Positions 11,707 to 20,333 of a stretch of DNA of 64,000 bases are shown piece after piece. The notes under the pieces were generated by a model. It had not been told where the DNA came from. It made no database searches and saw only the letters and a program-made list of their open reading frames with translations. Position numbers and translations under genes: made by a program. This stretch comes from Myxococcota bacterium (GTDB lineage: Bacteria; Myxococcota_A; UBA9160; UBA6930). The stretch lies in contig JANQFK010000022.1 of assembly GCA_028277885.1 (NCBI GenBank), positions 302,052 through 366,051 of the forward strand. The letters are read 5' to 3'. Each line of letters starts with the position of its first letter. Position 1 is the first letter of the stretch.

Positions 11707-12716
11707 AACAGGCGGACCGGTCGGGCGAAGACGAGGCGCTCGAGCGCCACGGGCTGCGCGGCCTCGTCGGCGAAGCCGGCGAGCCAGCGCAGGCTCGTCT
11801 CGAGGTCGTCGAGGCGGCGCGGGAAGGCGCGGATCTCGCCGTAGGGGCGGGTGAAGTCGTCGTAGTGGACGGGCAGCACCCGGCGGGCGCCCGTGGTCTC
11901 GACGATCTCGCGCCAGTAGCGGCGCGCATGCTCGGGGCCGCTCCGCGTGAGGCCGCCGATGCCCAGCACCACCACGTCGGCGCCCAGCCCCTGGAGGGCG
12001 CCGCTGCGGTAGCCGGCGCTGCCCTGGATCAGCAGCGAGCCCGCCGGGTGGGCGACGTGGATCGAGTAGCTGCCGCCCTCGCGCCAGGCGCTCACCGGGG
12101 CCGGGGGCACGAGGGGCTCCTCGATCGCGCCCGGCATGGGGGGCGCGCCGTCGCCGGTGAGGGGCCAGTGGCGCGACACCACCCAGGTGACCTCGAAGCG
12201 GCCGAAGCGTCGGGTGCCGCCCTCGGGCAGCACCACGATGCGCTCCTCGGCGAGCCCCGCCCCGCGCGCCGCGTTGGCGGTGGACTCGGAGCCCACCACC
12301 ACGGCGCCGGTGCGCCGCGCCACCTCGCCCGAGTCCATGGCGTGGTCGTAGTGCGAGTGGACGGGCATGACCGCCGCCACCCGGCTGATGCCCGCGGCCG
12401 AGAGCGCGGCCTCGATGCCCGCCAGGTCCGGCGCCACGGGTCGGTCGAGCAGCACCTCGAGCAGGCCCGGGCGCGAGAAGAAGCCGTCGCTCAGCAGCCG
12501 CGTCTCGCCGTCGTCGATCAGGAGCGTGGTCACGCCGAGCCAGGTGAGCGTGACGCCGCCTTCGCCGGGGAGCGAGGTCGCCTCGGGGATTCCCAGGGAG
12601 GCCGGGTCCGGCCGGTCGCGCCAGTGCCACCAGCCGACGAGCACGAAGCTCAGCGCGACGGCCGCCAGGCCGATCCCCGTCCAGCGCAGAGCGGTCCAGC
12701 GCAGCGGGCGCGTCAT
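11703..12716 (-). CDS. MBL-fold metallohydrolase with N-terminal membrane anchor
   Basis: 337 aa. One N-terminal membrane segment (~12-30), then a metallo-beta-lactamase fold with HSHYDH (120-125, the HxHxDH zinc motif) and later H and D ligands (SRHWPLTGDG, PVHYDD). It resembles the UlaG / NAPE-PLD-like group of lactonases and phosphodiesterases, but the substrate cannot be assigned. The ATG at 12716 has no Shine-Dalgarno; TACCCT lies 6 nt upstream. Confidence 0.85.
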   Translation of the reverse strand: MTRPLRWTALRWTGIGLAAVALSFVLVGWWHWRDRPDPASLGIPEATSLPGEGGVTLTWLGVTTLLIDDGETRLLSDGFFSRPGLLEVLLDRPVAPDLAGIEAALSAAGISRVAAVMPVHSHYDHAMDSGEVARRTGAVVVGSESTANAARGAGLAEERIVVLPEGGTRRFGRFEVTWVVSRHWPLTGDGAPPMPGAIEEPLVPPAPVSAWREGGSYSIHVAHPAGSLLIQGSAGYRSGALQGLGADVVVLGIGGLTRSGPEHARRYWREIVETTGARRVLPVHYDDFTRPYGEIRAFPRRLDDLETSLRWLAGFADEAAQPVALERLVFARPVRLF

Positions 12717-12722
12717 GCCCGC

Positions 12723-12728
12723 AGGGTA
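12723..12728 (-). promoter_or_regulatory. Possible -10 box, leaderless start of MBL-fold gene
   Basis: TACCCT on the minus strand ending 6 nt before the ATG at 12716, with no ribosome binding site between: the geometry expected when transcription starts at or next to the start codon. Confidence 0.45.
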
Positions 12729-12821
12729 CCACCGCGGCCGCTGGCCCCGGCTCCGGCTTTGGTGGATCCTTGGCCCGCGTCCCTCGGGCCCGATCCCCGG
12801 GCCCGGCTTCGAGGAGGCCCG

Positions 12822-13808
12822 ATGCGCGGGATCCGCGGCCTCGCCGTCGTGGCGGGAGTGGGGATCGCGTTGGTCGCGATCGCCTGGAGCTCGGGAAGCC
12901 GTCCGGAGGTGGACGAGCTCGCCCACGCGCGCCGCCTCACGGGAGCCGAGCTCGAGTCGCGGCGCATCGAGGTCGGGGACGTGGCGCTGCACGTCGTGCT
13001 GGCGGGCCCGGAGGGCGGCGAGCCGGTGCTGCTGCTGCACGGCTTCCCCGAGTTCTGGTTCAGCTGGCACCGCCAGCTGGCCGCGCTGGCCGAGGCCGGC
13101 TTCCGGGTCGCGGCGCCGGACCTGCGCGGCTACAACCGCTCGGACAAGCCGGCCGACCCGGACCGGTACGGGAGCCACCACCACGTTCGCGACGTGCTCG
13201 GGCTGCTCGAGGCCCTGGGCTGGTCGACCGTGAACGTGGCCGGCCACGACGTGGGGGGCGGCGTGACCTGGCGCCTGGTCTTCGAGCACCCCGAGCGCCT
13301 GCGCAGGGCCGTGGTCTTCAACGCCGCCCATCCGATGGGCTGGGACGCCGCCCGCCCCCAGGACGACCCGGACTCGATCAGCTGGTTCCGCAGCTTCTTC
13401 CAGCTGCCGTTCCTGCCCGAGCTCGTGGCGCGCAGCGGCGACTGGTGGCTGCTGGGGCGGAACCTGCGCCAGACGAGTCGCGCGGGCACCTTCGCGGACG
13501 GGACCCTCGACCTCTACAAGGCCTCCTGGGCCCGGGACAACGCGATCTCGACCATGATCCACGGCTACCGCGCGGAGTTCCGCGAGATCCGCGGCGTGCC
13601 CGAGGACGGCCGCCCCGCCGTGCCCGTGCGTCTGGTCTGGGGCGAGCAGGACGCCTTCATCCCCCTCGAGGGCGGGCGCCTGAGCGCCGAGCGGCTCGAC
13701 CCGGGCGCGACCCTCTTCGTCCCCGAGGCGAGCCACTGGATCCTCCACGAGGAGCCCGAGCTCACCAGCCGCGTGCTGATCGAGTTCTTCGGTGGGGGCC
13801 GGGGCTGA
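12822..13808 (+). CDS. Alpha/beta hydrolase, epoxide-hydrolase-like
   Basis: 328 aa. N-terminal hydrophobic segment (~6-23) suggests membrane anchoring or export. Alpha/beta-hydrolase core with oxyanion motif HGFPEFWFSWH (73-83), nucleophile elbow GHDVGG with Asp ~143 (Asp rather than Ser, as in epoxide hydrolases and haloalkane dehalogenases), acid region VWGEQDAFI and catalytic His in ASHWILHEEP. HGFPE with an Asp nucleophile favours an epoxide hydrolase; a dehalogenase is the alternative. ATG 12822 follows GAGGAGG. The next gene starts 5 nt after its stop. Confidence 0.88.
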   Translation: MRGIRGLAVVAGVGIALVAIAWSSGSRPEVDELAHARRLTGAELESRRIEVGDVALHVVLAGPEGGEPVLLLHGFPEFWFSWHRQLAALAEAGFRVAAPDLRGYNRSDKPADPDRYGSHHHVRDVLGLLEALGWSTVNVAGHDVGGGVTWRLVFEHPERLRRAVVFNAAHPMGWDAARPQDDPDSISWFRSFFQLPFLPELVARSGDWWLLGRNLRQTSRAGTFADGTLDLYKASWARDNAISTMIHGYRAEFREIRGVPEDGRPAVPVRLVWGEQDAFIPLEGGRLSAERLDPGATLFVPEASHWILHEEPELTSRVLIEFFGGGRG

Positions 13809-13813
13809 GCGGC

Positions 13814-15262
13814 GTGGGCCGGACCCGACGCGCGCTGCTCGCAGCCGCCTGGCTCGCCGCGTCGACGGCGGGCGGCGACGCCCGGGCCGAGGCCGGCGAC
13901 CCGGCGGCCTGGCTCGACGGCTACGCGCCGCGGGCCGCCGAGATCGCGCGCCAGCTCTGGGAGTGGGCGGAGCTCGGCTACCTCGAGACGCGCAGCGCGA
14001 AGCTCCTCGCCGACGAGCTCGCGGGCGCGGGCTTCCGCGTCGAGCGGGGGGTCGCGGGGATCCCCACGGCCTTCCTGGCGAGCCGCGGGCGCGGCAAGCC
14101 CGTGGTGGCGCTCCTCGCCGAGCTCGACGCGCTGCCCGGGCTCTCCCAGGCCGCCCTGCCGCGCCGCGAGCCCGTCACCCCCGGAGGCGCCGGGCACGCC
14201 TGCGGCCACCACCTGTTCGGCGCGGGCTCCACCGCCGCCGCCCTCGCCGTGGCCGCGTGGCTCGAGGCCACGGGCACCGCCGGCACCCTGCGCCTGTACG
14301 GGACGCCGGCCGAGGAGGGCGGCTCGGGCAAGGTCTACCTCGCCCGGGCCGGGCTCTTCGACGACGTGGACGCGGTGCTGCACTGGCACCCGGGCGATCG
14401 CAACGACGCCAGCCCGGTCGAGAACCTCGCCAACAAGTCGGCGAAGTTCCGCTTCCGCGGCGCCGCCTCCCATGCCGCCGTGGCGCCCGAGCGCGGCCGC
14501 TCGGCCCTCGACGGCGTCGAGGCCATGAACCACATGGTGAACCTGCTGCGCGAGCACGTCCCGGAGTCGACGCGCATCCACTACGTCATCACCGAGGGCG
14601 GCGAGGCGCCGAACGTCGTGCCCGAGCACGCCGAGGTCTTCTACTACGTGCGCCACCCCGACCCCGCGGTACTCCAGCGGCTGTGGGACCGGGTGGCGGC
14701 GGCCGCCGAGGGAGCCGCCCTGGGCACCGGCACGAGCGTCGAGATGGAGATCATCCACGGCAACCACAGCCTGCTGCCCAACGCGAGCCTGGCGCGGGTG
14801 GTGGACGCCAACCTGCGTCGGGTGGGCGGCCCCAGCTGGGACGCCGACGACCGGGCCTTCGCGCGGGCGCTGCACGCCACGCTTCCCGAGGATGCGCCAC
14901 CCGCCGACGCCCTGGCCGCCCGGGCGAGCGAGATCCGTCCCTTCGAGCCGCGCTTCTGGCGCGCCTCGAGCGACGTCGGCGACGTGAGCTGGCTGGTCCC
15001 CACCGCGGGCCTGCGCACCGCCACCTGGGTGCCGGGCACCACCGCCCACACCTGGCAGGCGGTGGCGGCGGGCGCGACCCCCATCGGCGAGAAGGGCATG
15101 CAGGTGGCGGCCCGGGTGCTGGCGCTCACGGCCCGGGACCTGTTCCGGGACCCCGGTCTGCTGGCGGCCTCCCGGACCGAGCTCGAGGGAAGGCGGGGGC
15201 CCGACTTCCGCTACGAGCCCCTGCTCGGCGACCGCGATCCGCCCCTCGACTACCGCCGCTAG
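13814..15262 (+). CDS. Secreted M20-family amidohydrolase (AbgB-like)
   Basis: 482 aa from GTG 13814, which gives a signal peptide (RRALLAAAWLAAS...ARA). M20D peptidase/amidohydrolase features: LLAELDALPG, GHACGHHLFGAGS (metal-binding Cys/His ~130-133), GTPAEEGGSGK (catalytic/metal Glu pair), VLHWHPGDRND and the dimerisation-domain FRFRGAASHAA. Closest in layout to p-aminobenzoyl-glutamate hydrolase subunit B and indole-acetyl-amino-acid hydrolases. Export is unusual for this family. It lies 5 nt after the epoxide-hydrolase-like gene, so co-transcription is likely. Confidence 0.85.
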   Translation: MGRTRRALLAAAWLAASTAGGDARAEAGDPAAWLDGYAPRAAEIARQLWEWAELGYLETRSAKLLADELAGAGFRVERGVAGIPTAFLASRGRGKPVVALLAELDALPGLSQAALPRREPVTPGGAGHACGHHLFGAGSTAAALAVAAWLEATGTAGTLRLYGTPAEEGGSGKVYLARAGLFDDVDAVLHWHPGDRNDASPVENLANKSAKFRFRGAASHAAVAPERGRSALDGVEAMNHMVNLLREHVPESTRIHYVITEGGEAPNVVPEHAEVFYYVRHPDPAVLQRLWDRVAAAAEGAALGTGTSVEMEIIHGNHSLLPNASLARVVDANLRRVGGPSWDADDRAFARALHATLPEDAPPADALAARASEIRPFEPRFWRASSDVGDVSWLVPTAGLRTATWVPGTTAHTWQAVAAGATPIGEKGMQVAARVLALTARDLFRDPGLLAASRTELEGRRGPDFRYEPLLGDRDPPLDYRR

Positions 15263-15298
15263 CGGCTCCGAGCGCCTCCGAGCGCCCGCCCGGAGCCG
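15263..15298 (+). terminator. Possible hairpin after the M20 gene
   Basis: CGGCTCCG (15263-15270) and CGGAGCCG (15291-15298) can pair over a 20-nt loop that contains a CGAGCGCC direct repeat. It follows the stop directly; no T-tract, so a weak call. Confidence 0.35.
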
Positions 15299-15366
15299 TA
15301 ACTCCCACCGGGCCCTCGCATCGGAGACGGCGACCCCCAACCGGCCCCCCAGGAGGAGTCGAATCC

Positions 15367-15459
15367 ATGCGACGGACACGGCCTCGACGGCTGACCTGCC
15401 CTTCGGGCGTTGTACCCTTCCCCGCCAGCCACCGGGACGGCAGCCGCGATGGGGCCTGA
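15367..15459 (+). other. Possible 30-codon leader ORF before the GNAT gene
   Basis: ATG 15367 follows a strong AGGAGGAGT (15352-15360); the frame runs 30 codons, is Arg-rich, and stops at 15459, 40 nt before the GNAT start. It may be a leader peptide or simply a fortuitous ORF in the 237-bp gap; no family is recognisable. Confidence 0.3.
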
Positions 15460-15499
15460 CGCGGCGGTGGCCGGCCTCGTCGAGACGGGAATGGCGTCG

Positions 15500-16036
15500 A
15501 TGTCGATCCGCAGTCCCCGCCCGAGCGCGAGCATCGTGGTGCGCGACGCCACCCCGGAGGACTGCGGCGCCATCGCGGCCATCTACGCCCAGGCGGTCCG
15601 GGCCGGGCGCAGCACCATGGACACCGTGCCGCTTCCGGCACGCTACTTCCGGGAGGTGCTCGCGGCGGCCTCGCCGCGCGAAGCCCTGCTGGTCGCCGAT
15701 GCGGCGGGCCGGGTGGTCGGCTGGGCCCAGACGAAGCGCTACAGCGAGCGTCCGGGCTACGCTCCTGCCTGCGAGACCACGGTCTACGTCGCCGAGGAGG
15801 CCACCGGGATGGGGACCGGGAGCCGGCTGATGGAGGCGCTCCTGACCCGGGCCCGCGACGCCGGCCACCACCACCTGGTGGCGAAGATCCTGGCCAGCAA
15901 CGAGGACAGCGTCCGCTTCCACGAGCGGCTCGGCTTCGAGCGCGTCGGGACCCAGCGCGAGATCGGCTGGCTGAACGGTGCCTGGCAGGACGTGGTGATC
16001 CTCCAGCGGATCCTCGAGGCGGGGGATCCCCGATGA
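15500..16036 (+). CDS. GNAT N-acetyltransferase, phosphinothricin-acetyltransferase-like
   Basis: 178 aa from ATG 15500 (an alternative ATG is at 15491; ACGGGA at 15485-15490 spaces better to 15500). GNAT fold of the PAT/MddA type: IVVRDATPEDCGAIAAIYAQ at the start, then RYSERPGYAPACETTVYV, the acetyl-CoA loop GMGTGSRLMEALL, and LASNEDSVRFHERLGFERVG. Family members acetylate the amino group of phosphinothricin, methionine sulfoximine or similar amino acids. The stop overlaps the next start (ATGA). Confidence 0.85.
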   Translation: MSIRSPRPSASIVVRDATPEDCGAIAAIYAQAVRAGRSTMDTVPLPARYFREVLAAASPREALLVADAAGRVVGWAQTKRYSERPGYAPACETTVYVAEEATGMGTGSRLMEALLTRARDAGHHHLVAKILASNEDSVRFHERLGFERVGTQREIGWLNGAWQDVVILQRILEAGDPR

Positions 16037-16779
16037 CGCGGACGCTCTCGCAGGGGCTCGCGGACCTGCTGGCCGGCCTCGAATCGCGGCCGCCGGCGTC
16101 ACCCGCCGACGCGGCCGCCCGCCTGGCCGGCGCCCGCCTCGGCGCCGCGGACCTGATGCCCTGGGCGGACTTCGACCACCCGCTGGCGGACAGCTACGGG
16201 CGCCTGCTGGTGGGCCGCGGCGCGCGCTTCGAGCTGATGGTGATGTCCTGGTCGCCGGGCGACTACAGCGCGATCCACGACCACGGCGCCGCCCAGTGGG
16301 GCGCGGTGCGCTACTTCGGCCCGGCCGACCACGCGGTCTTCTCCCTGCGCGGCGGAGAGCTCGGGCTCGCCGCCCGCGGTACGACCCCGGTGGGCTCGGT
16401 GGCGGAGGTCGACGCGGACCGGATCCACCTGATGGGAAACCCGGGAGCCGCGCCGTTCCTCTCCCTGCATCTCTACGGCTGCGACCGGGCCCTCGACTCC
16501 ATCACCGGGGACGCCCGGGTCTTCGACCTGCACGAGGGCCGCATCCAACGCACCGACGGCGGCGTGTTCTTCTGCCTCCCCGAGGCGGAGGTGAGCCGCC
16601 GGGAGCCCGGCCCGCCCGCCACGCCCGAGGTGATGCGGCTGCACCACCGGCTGATGGAGGACCGCATCGCGCGCATGCAGGCGGCCGGCCTCGCCACCGC
16701 GTCGCTGCGGTCCCGCCGCGTCGCGCTCCAGCACGCCCTCGCCGAGCTCGAGGGCCCACCGGTCCGGGAGGTGGCTTGA
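16033..16779 (+). CDS. Cysteine-dioxygenase-like cupin
   Basis: 248 aa. Thiol-dioxygenase cupin with metal-binding HDH (His 82 and 84) in SPGDYSAIHDHG and a third His (~146) in SLHLYGCD, matching the 3-His Fe(II) site of cysteine dioxygenase type I. Such enzymes oxidise cysteine or another small thiol to the sulfinate with O2. ATGA overlap with the acetyltransferase and TTGA overlap with the next gene indicate translational coupling. The exact thiol substrate is not determined by the visible residues. Confidence 0.82.
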   Translation: MTRTLSQGLADLLAGLESRPPASPADAAARLAGARLGAADLMPWADFDHPLADSYGRLLVGRGARFELMVMSWSPGDYSAIHDHGAAQWGAVRYFGPADHAVFSLRGGELGLAARGTTPVGSVAEVDADRIHLMGNPGAAPFLSLHLYGCDRALDSITGDARVFDLHEGRIQRTDGGVFFCLPEAEVSRREPGPPATPEVMRLHHRLMEDRIARMQAAGLATASLRSRRVALQHALAELEGPPVREVA

Positions 16780-17036
16780 TCGCCATCGTCGAGACCGCGG
16801 TCACGCTGGCGAGGCTCTACGGCGCCCTCGGCCTCGCCTTCGCGGTGGCGTTCGTGCTGCTCGGCATCCAGCGCGTCGACCCCTCGGCCCGCGGAGCCAG
16901 CTGGGGCTTCCGCGTGGCGGTGATCCCGGGCGTCGTCCTGCTCTGGCCGCTCCTCGCGCTGCGCTGGCTGCGCGGCCGGCAGACGCCGGTGGAGCGCAAC
17001 GCCCACCGCGCGGCCGCGACGGGTGGCGCCCGATGA
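16776..17036 (+). CDS. Small two-TM membrane protein
   Basis: 86 aa from TTG 16776 (TTGA overlap with the cupin stop, GGGAGGTG upstream). Two predicted membrane helices (ARLYGALGLAFAVAFVLLG and FRVAVIPGVVLLWPLLAL) and a basic C-terminal tail. Unknown function; conserved position before the Rieske/ferric-reductase gene suggests an accessory subunit. Too few distinctive residues for family assignment. Confidence 0.65.
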   Translation: MIAIVETAVTLARLYGALGLAFAVAFVLLGIQRVDPSARGASWGFRVAVIPGVVLLWPLLALRWLRGRQTPVERNAHRAAATGGAR

Positions 17037-17530
17037 TCCACGCGCGGCGGCGGGCCCACGGGCGCATCTTCACCGTCCTCGCCGTGGCGGTTCCAGGAGC
17101 CCTGCTCGCGAGCCTGCTCCTGCGTCCCGAGGTGCCGCCGATCCAGGGCGGCGACGCGGCGCTGCTGCGCGCCGACGGCTTCGCGCTCGCGCCTCCCACG
17201 GAGGCGCGCACCCTCGGCGCGGCGCCCCACACCCTGGTGGTCGAGAGCCTGGGGGACCGCGACGGACGCCGCGTGCTCGCGCTGCGCCCCGAGCCCGCCA
17301 TCCTCGCCCCGGACGTGCTCGTCTACTGGACGGACGCGGATCCCGGGCCGGACGCCCTGCCCACCGCGGACGCCACGCTGCTCGGCAGCCTGTCCGGGGC
17401 CGCGCGCCGCGAGCTGCTGCTGCCCCGGGGCGTCGGGCCCGGCCAGGGCCGGCTGCTCCTGTACAGCCTCTCCCACCAGGAGGTCGTCGCACAGGTCGGC
17501 CTGGGGGCCGACGCCGAGGCCGACCGTTGA
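17033..17530 (+). CDS. Hypothetical membrane-anchored periplasmic protein
   Basis: 165 aa. Basic N-terminus, one membrane segment (~11-30: IFTVLAVAVPGALLASLLL), then a ~130-residue soluble domain with short beta-strands (LVVESLGDRDGRRVLALRPE, APDVLVYWTDAD). Not recognised. It overlaps both neighbours by 4 nt (ATGA, TTGA) in the coupled operon, so it is probably made together with the downstream ferric-reductase-like/Rieske protein. Confidence 0.65.
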   Translation: MIHARRRAHGRIFTVLAVAVPGALLASLLLRPEVPPIQGGDAALLRADGFALAPPTEARTLGAAPHTLVVESLGDRDGRRVLALRPEPAILAPDVLVYWTDADPGPDALPTADATLLGSLSGAARRELLLPRGVGPGQGRLLLYSLSHQEVVAQVGLGADAEADR

Positions 17531-18582
17531 GCGTCTCCTACAAGGCGGTGCAGTGGAACCGCCAGAAGCTCGTCTACGACGCCGTCCTGCTGGCGGCCCT
17601 CGGGACCTACCTGGTGGGGTTCCACCAGCTGGCCCCCCGCCTCGACCCGAACGTCGAGCCCATGAACCTGCGCATGCGCGCCTTCGGGTCCGCGGCCTTC
17701 CTGCTGCTCCACGTGGTGCTCTCCATCGGCCCGCTGTGCCGGATCGACCGCCGCTTCCTGCCGCTCCTCTACAACCGGCGCCACATGGGCGTGGTGCTGT
17801 GCGGCCTGGCCCTCTACCACGCCGACCTCGCCCTCACCTGGTACCACGCCTACGGCAACCTCGAGCCCGTGGTGAGCCTGTTCGTGAGCAACCCGGCGGT
17901 GGGGTCCGTGGCGCGCTTCCCCTTCGAGTGGCTGGGCGCCGGCGCGCTGGCGATCCTGGTGCTGATGGCGGCGACCAGCCACGACTTCTGGCTCGCGAAC
18001 CTGACGGCGCCGACCTGGAAGGCGCTCCACATGGGCGTCTACGCCGCCTACGCGCTGCTCGTGGGCCACGTCGCCCTCGGCGCGCTCCAGACCAACACGC
18101 ACCCGGGGCTCACCGCCGGCGTGGTGCTCGGCGCGCTCTGGATCCTCGGCGTGCATCTCGTCGCGGCGCATCGGGAGCGAGCGGCCGACACCCCGGCGAC
18201 CGCCGGCGCCGACGGCTGGGTCGAGGTCTGCGCCGTGGGGGAGATCCCCGAGGATCGCGCGCGGGTGGTGTTCGCCGGGGGCGAGCGCATCGCGGTCTTC
18301 CGCTACGACGGACGGCTCTCGGCGCTCTCCGCGGTGTGCCAGCACCAGAACGGGCCCCTCGGCGAGGGGCGCATCGTGGACGGCCTCGTCACCTGCCCGT
18401 GGCACGGCTTCCAGTACCGGCCCGACTGCGGGGCGGCGCCCGAGCCCTTCACCGAGAAGCTTCCCACCTTCGATCTCGCGCTGCGCCAAGGCCGGGTTTG
18501 GGTGAACCCGCGCCCCCATCCGCCGGGCACCCCGGTGGAGCCCCTGCCGGTCCCGGGCGCGCCCGGTGGGGAGGCCGCGTGA
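17527..18582 (+). CDS. Ferric-reductase-like membrane domain fused to a Rieske [2Fe-2S] domain
   Basis: 351 aa from TTG 17527 (TTGA overlap). Residues ~18-215 form about six membrane helices with His residues in helices (LLLHVVLSIGP, ALYHADLALTWYHAYG, LHMGVYAAYALLVGHVALG), as in YedZ/MsrQ-type haem-binding ferric-reductase domains. Residues ~230-335 are a Rieske ferredoxin: C271-Q-H273 and C290-P-W-H293. The fusion gives a haem plus Fe-S electron path across the membrane. Partner and electron acceptor unknown; the gene context (thiol dioxygenase, two small membrane proteins) hints at sulfur or redox metabolism, which is inference. Confidence 0.85.
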   Translation: MSVSYKAVQWNRQKLVYDAVLLAALGTYLVGFHQLAPRLDPNVEPMNLRMRAFGSAAFLLLHVVLSIGPLCRIDRRFLPLLYNRRHMGVVLCGLALYHADLALTWYHAYGNLEPVVSLFVSNPAVGSVARFPFEWLGAGALAILVLMAATSHDFWLANLTAPTWKALHMGVYAAYALLVGHVALGALQTNTHPGLTAGVVLGALWILGVHLVAAHRERAADTPATAGADGWVEVCAVGEIPEDRARVVFAGGERIAVFRYDGRLSALSAVCQHQNGPLGEGRIVDGLVTCPWHGFQYRPDCGAAPEPFTEKLPTFDLALRQGRVWVNPRPHPPGTPVEPLPVPGAPGGEAA

Positions 18583-19337
18583 GCGCCGAGCCCGAGGAGT
18601 TCTACGTCGGCTACGAGCCCCGCATGCCGGCCGCCACGCGCCGCTTCGTGGGCCGCGTCGTGCTGGGGCTCCTCGCCGCGGCGGCGGTCCTCGCCTGGGC
18701 GGTCCCCGCACTGCACCGCCCCTACGCGCTGGCGCGCAGCGACTTCCGCGACGTGCGGGAGTTCGAGGGCGTGCTCGTCGCCGAGCCCGTCCCGCACCTG
18801 GTGGTGGCCCGCCCCGGGGAGACCGGTGCCCGGGCCTTCTCGCGCTACGTGCTGGTGGGGCGCGGCAAGTCGGGACCGAAGCTCGACCTCGAGGCCCTGG
18901 CCGGCAAGCCCGTGCGGCTGAAGGGCTCGCTCATCTACCGCGACGGCCAGACCCTGCTCGCCGTGAAGGGCGCCGAGCCGATGGAGCAGCCCATCGACGC
19001 GGCGGCCCTGGCCGGGGGCGAGAGCCTCGGCCGCTTCACCCTGCGCGGCGAGATCGTGGACAGCAAGTGCTTCCTCGGCACCATGCGGCCCGGCCACTCG
19101 AAGGTGCACCGGGGCTGCGCGGTGCGCTGCATCGCCGGCGGAGTCCCCCCCGCCCTGCTGGTGCGCGACGTCGAGGGCCGCGACCTCGTCCTGCTGCTCG
19201 TCGCACCGGACGGCTCGGCGGTGAACGAGCGCGTGCTCGACTACGTGGCGGACCCGGTGGAGATCGAGGGCGAGGTGGTGCGCCTCGACGACCTGCTGGT
19301 GCTGAAGGCCGACCCGGCGGCGCTGCGGCGGATCTAG
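18579..19337 (+). CDS. Membrane-anchored protein of the Rieske operon
   Basis: 252 aa from GTG 18579 (GTGA overlap, GGGGAGG upstream). One membrane helix (~23-44), then a periplasmic beta-rich domain with repeated OB-like strands (FEGVLVAEPVPHLVV, VRLKGSLIYRDGQTLLAVKG, FTLRGEIVDSKCFLG) and a conserved-looking Cys/His patch around DSKCFLGTMRPGHSKVHRGC. Unassigned; the Cys/His patch could bind metal or haem. Last gene of the coupled cluster. Confidence 0.7.
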   Translation: MSAEPEEFYVGYEPRMPAATRRFVGRVVLGLLAAAAVLAWAVPALHRPYALARSDFRDVREFEGVLVAEPVPHLVVARPGETGARAFSRYVLVGRGKSGPKLDLEALAGKPVRLKGSLIYRDGQTLLAVKGAEPMEQPIDAAALAGGESLGRFTLRGEIVDSKCFLGTMRPGHSKVHRGCAVRCIAGGVPPALLVRDVEGRDLVLLLVAPDGSAVNERVLDYVADPVEIEGEVVRLDDLLVLKADPAALRRI

Positions 19338-19343
19338 CGCCCG

Positions 19344-20315
19344 ATGGTCGCCCGCCTCGCCGACGCGCTGCCGCCCCAGCTGCTGCTGGTGGTCTCCCGG
19401 GGCCTCCAGGCCATGGCGACGCCCGTGGTCGCGCTGCTGATCACCACCGCGGCCAGCCTGGGCGCGCGCGCCGAGACGGCGATCTCGTTCTGCAACGTGC
19501 TCTTCGTCGGCAACCTGTGCGCGTCCTTCGTCGTGCTCGGCCACTTCGGCCCGCGCCGCATCGCTGCCGACCTGCGCGCCCTCTCGGCGCGCCTGTGGCT
19601 CGAGGTGGCGGTCTTCGCCGGCCTCGCCGCGCTGCTCTCGACCCTGATCTTCCTGGCCCTGCAGACCACGACGGTCACCAACGCGGTGCTGCTGGCCCGC
19701 CTCGGGCCGCTCCTGTACGCGCTCGGGTCCGCGCTCTTCCTCGGCATGGCGATCGGCCGCGGCGAGTGGCTGGGCTTCGGCCTCATCGGGCTGGGGCTCG
19801 CGGCCACGGTCTTCACCAGCGCCGGCTTCGCGATCAGCCGGGGCGACGTGCTGATCCTGGCGTCGGCCGGGGTGTACGCGCTCCTCACCCTCCTGGGCAA
19901 GCACCTGCTCGCGGCCACGGAGCCGCCGGCCGTGGTGTTCGCGCGGAACTTCTTCTCCTCGATCGTGTTCTTCACGATCGCGCTGGTCCTGTTCGGCCCG
20001 GAGCACTTCATGGACGCCTTCTACGGCCCGCTGTGGGCCATCATGGCGGTCTACGCCCTGGTGGTGATCGTCCTGGCCCAGCTCGCCTTCTACCGCGCCA
20101 TCGACGCGCTGCCCCCGGCCTCGGTGGCGCGCTGGACCTTCATGACCCCGGTCCTCGCCGTCGGCTACGCCTTCGTGCTGAACGGCGAGCGCCCCGGAGT
20201 GAGCCAGCTGGCCGCCCTGACCTTCATCACCGCGGGCCTGCTCGTGTCCGCCCTGGGGCGGCGGACGCCCCGCGTGGCCCCGGAGAGCCCCGAGGCCAGC
20301 GTGGCGGCCAGCTGA
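19344..20315 (+). CDS. EamA/DMT-superfamily transporter
   Basis: 323 aa, about ten hydrophobic helices in two repeated halves, typical of the drug/metabolite transporter (EamA) group of inner-membrane exporters. The second half ends PPASVARWTFMTPVLAVGYA...PGVSQLAALTFITAGLL, the usual DMT close. Starts 6 nt after the preceding stop and precedes an ATP-grasp gene by 18 nt, so it may export the product of that ligase (inference). Confidence 0.85.
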   Translation: MVARLADALPPQLLLVVSRGLQAMATPVVALLITTAASLGARAETAISFCNVLFVGNLCASFVVLGHFGPRRIAADLRALSARLWLEVAVFAGLAALLSTLIFLALQTTTVTNAVLLARLGPLLYALGSALFLGMAIGRGEWLGFGLIGLGLAATVFTSAGFAISRGDVLILASAGVYALLTLLGKHLLAATEPPAVVFARNFFSSIVFFTIALVLFGPEHFMDAFYGPLWAIMAVYALVVIVLAQLAFYRAIDALPPASVARWTFMTPVLAVGYAFVLNGERPGVSQLAALTFITAGLLVSALGRRTPRVAPESPEASVAAS

Positions 20316-20333
20316 GGCCGCAGCGAGGAGCCG

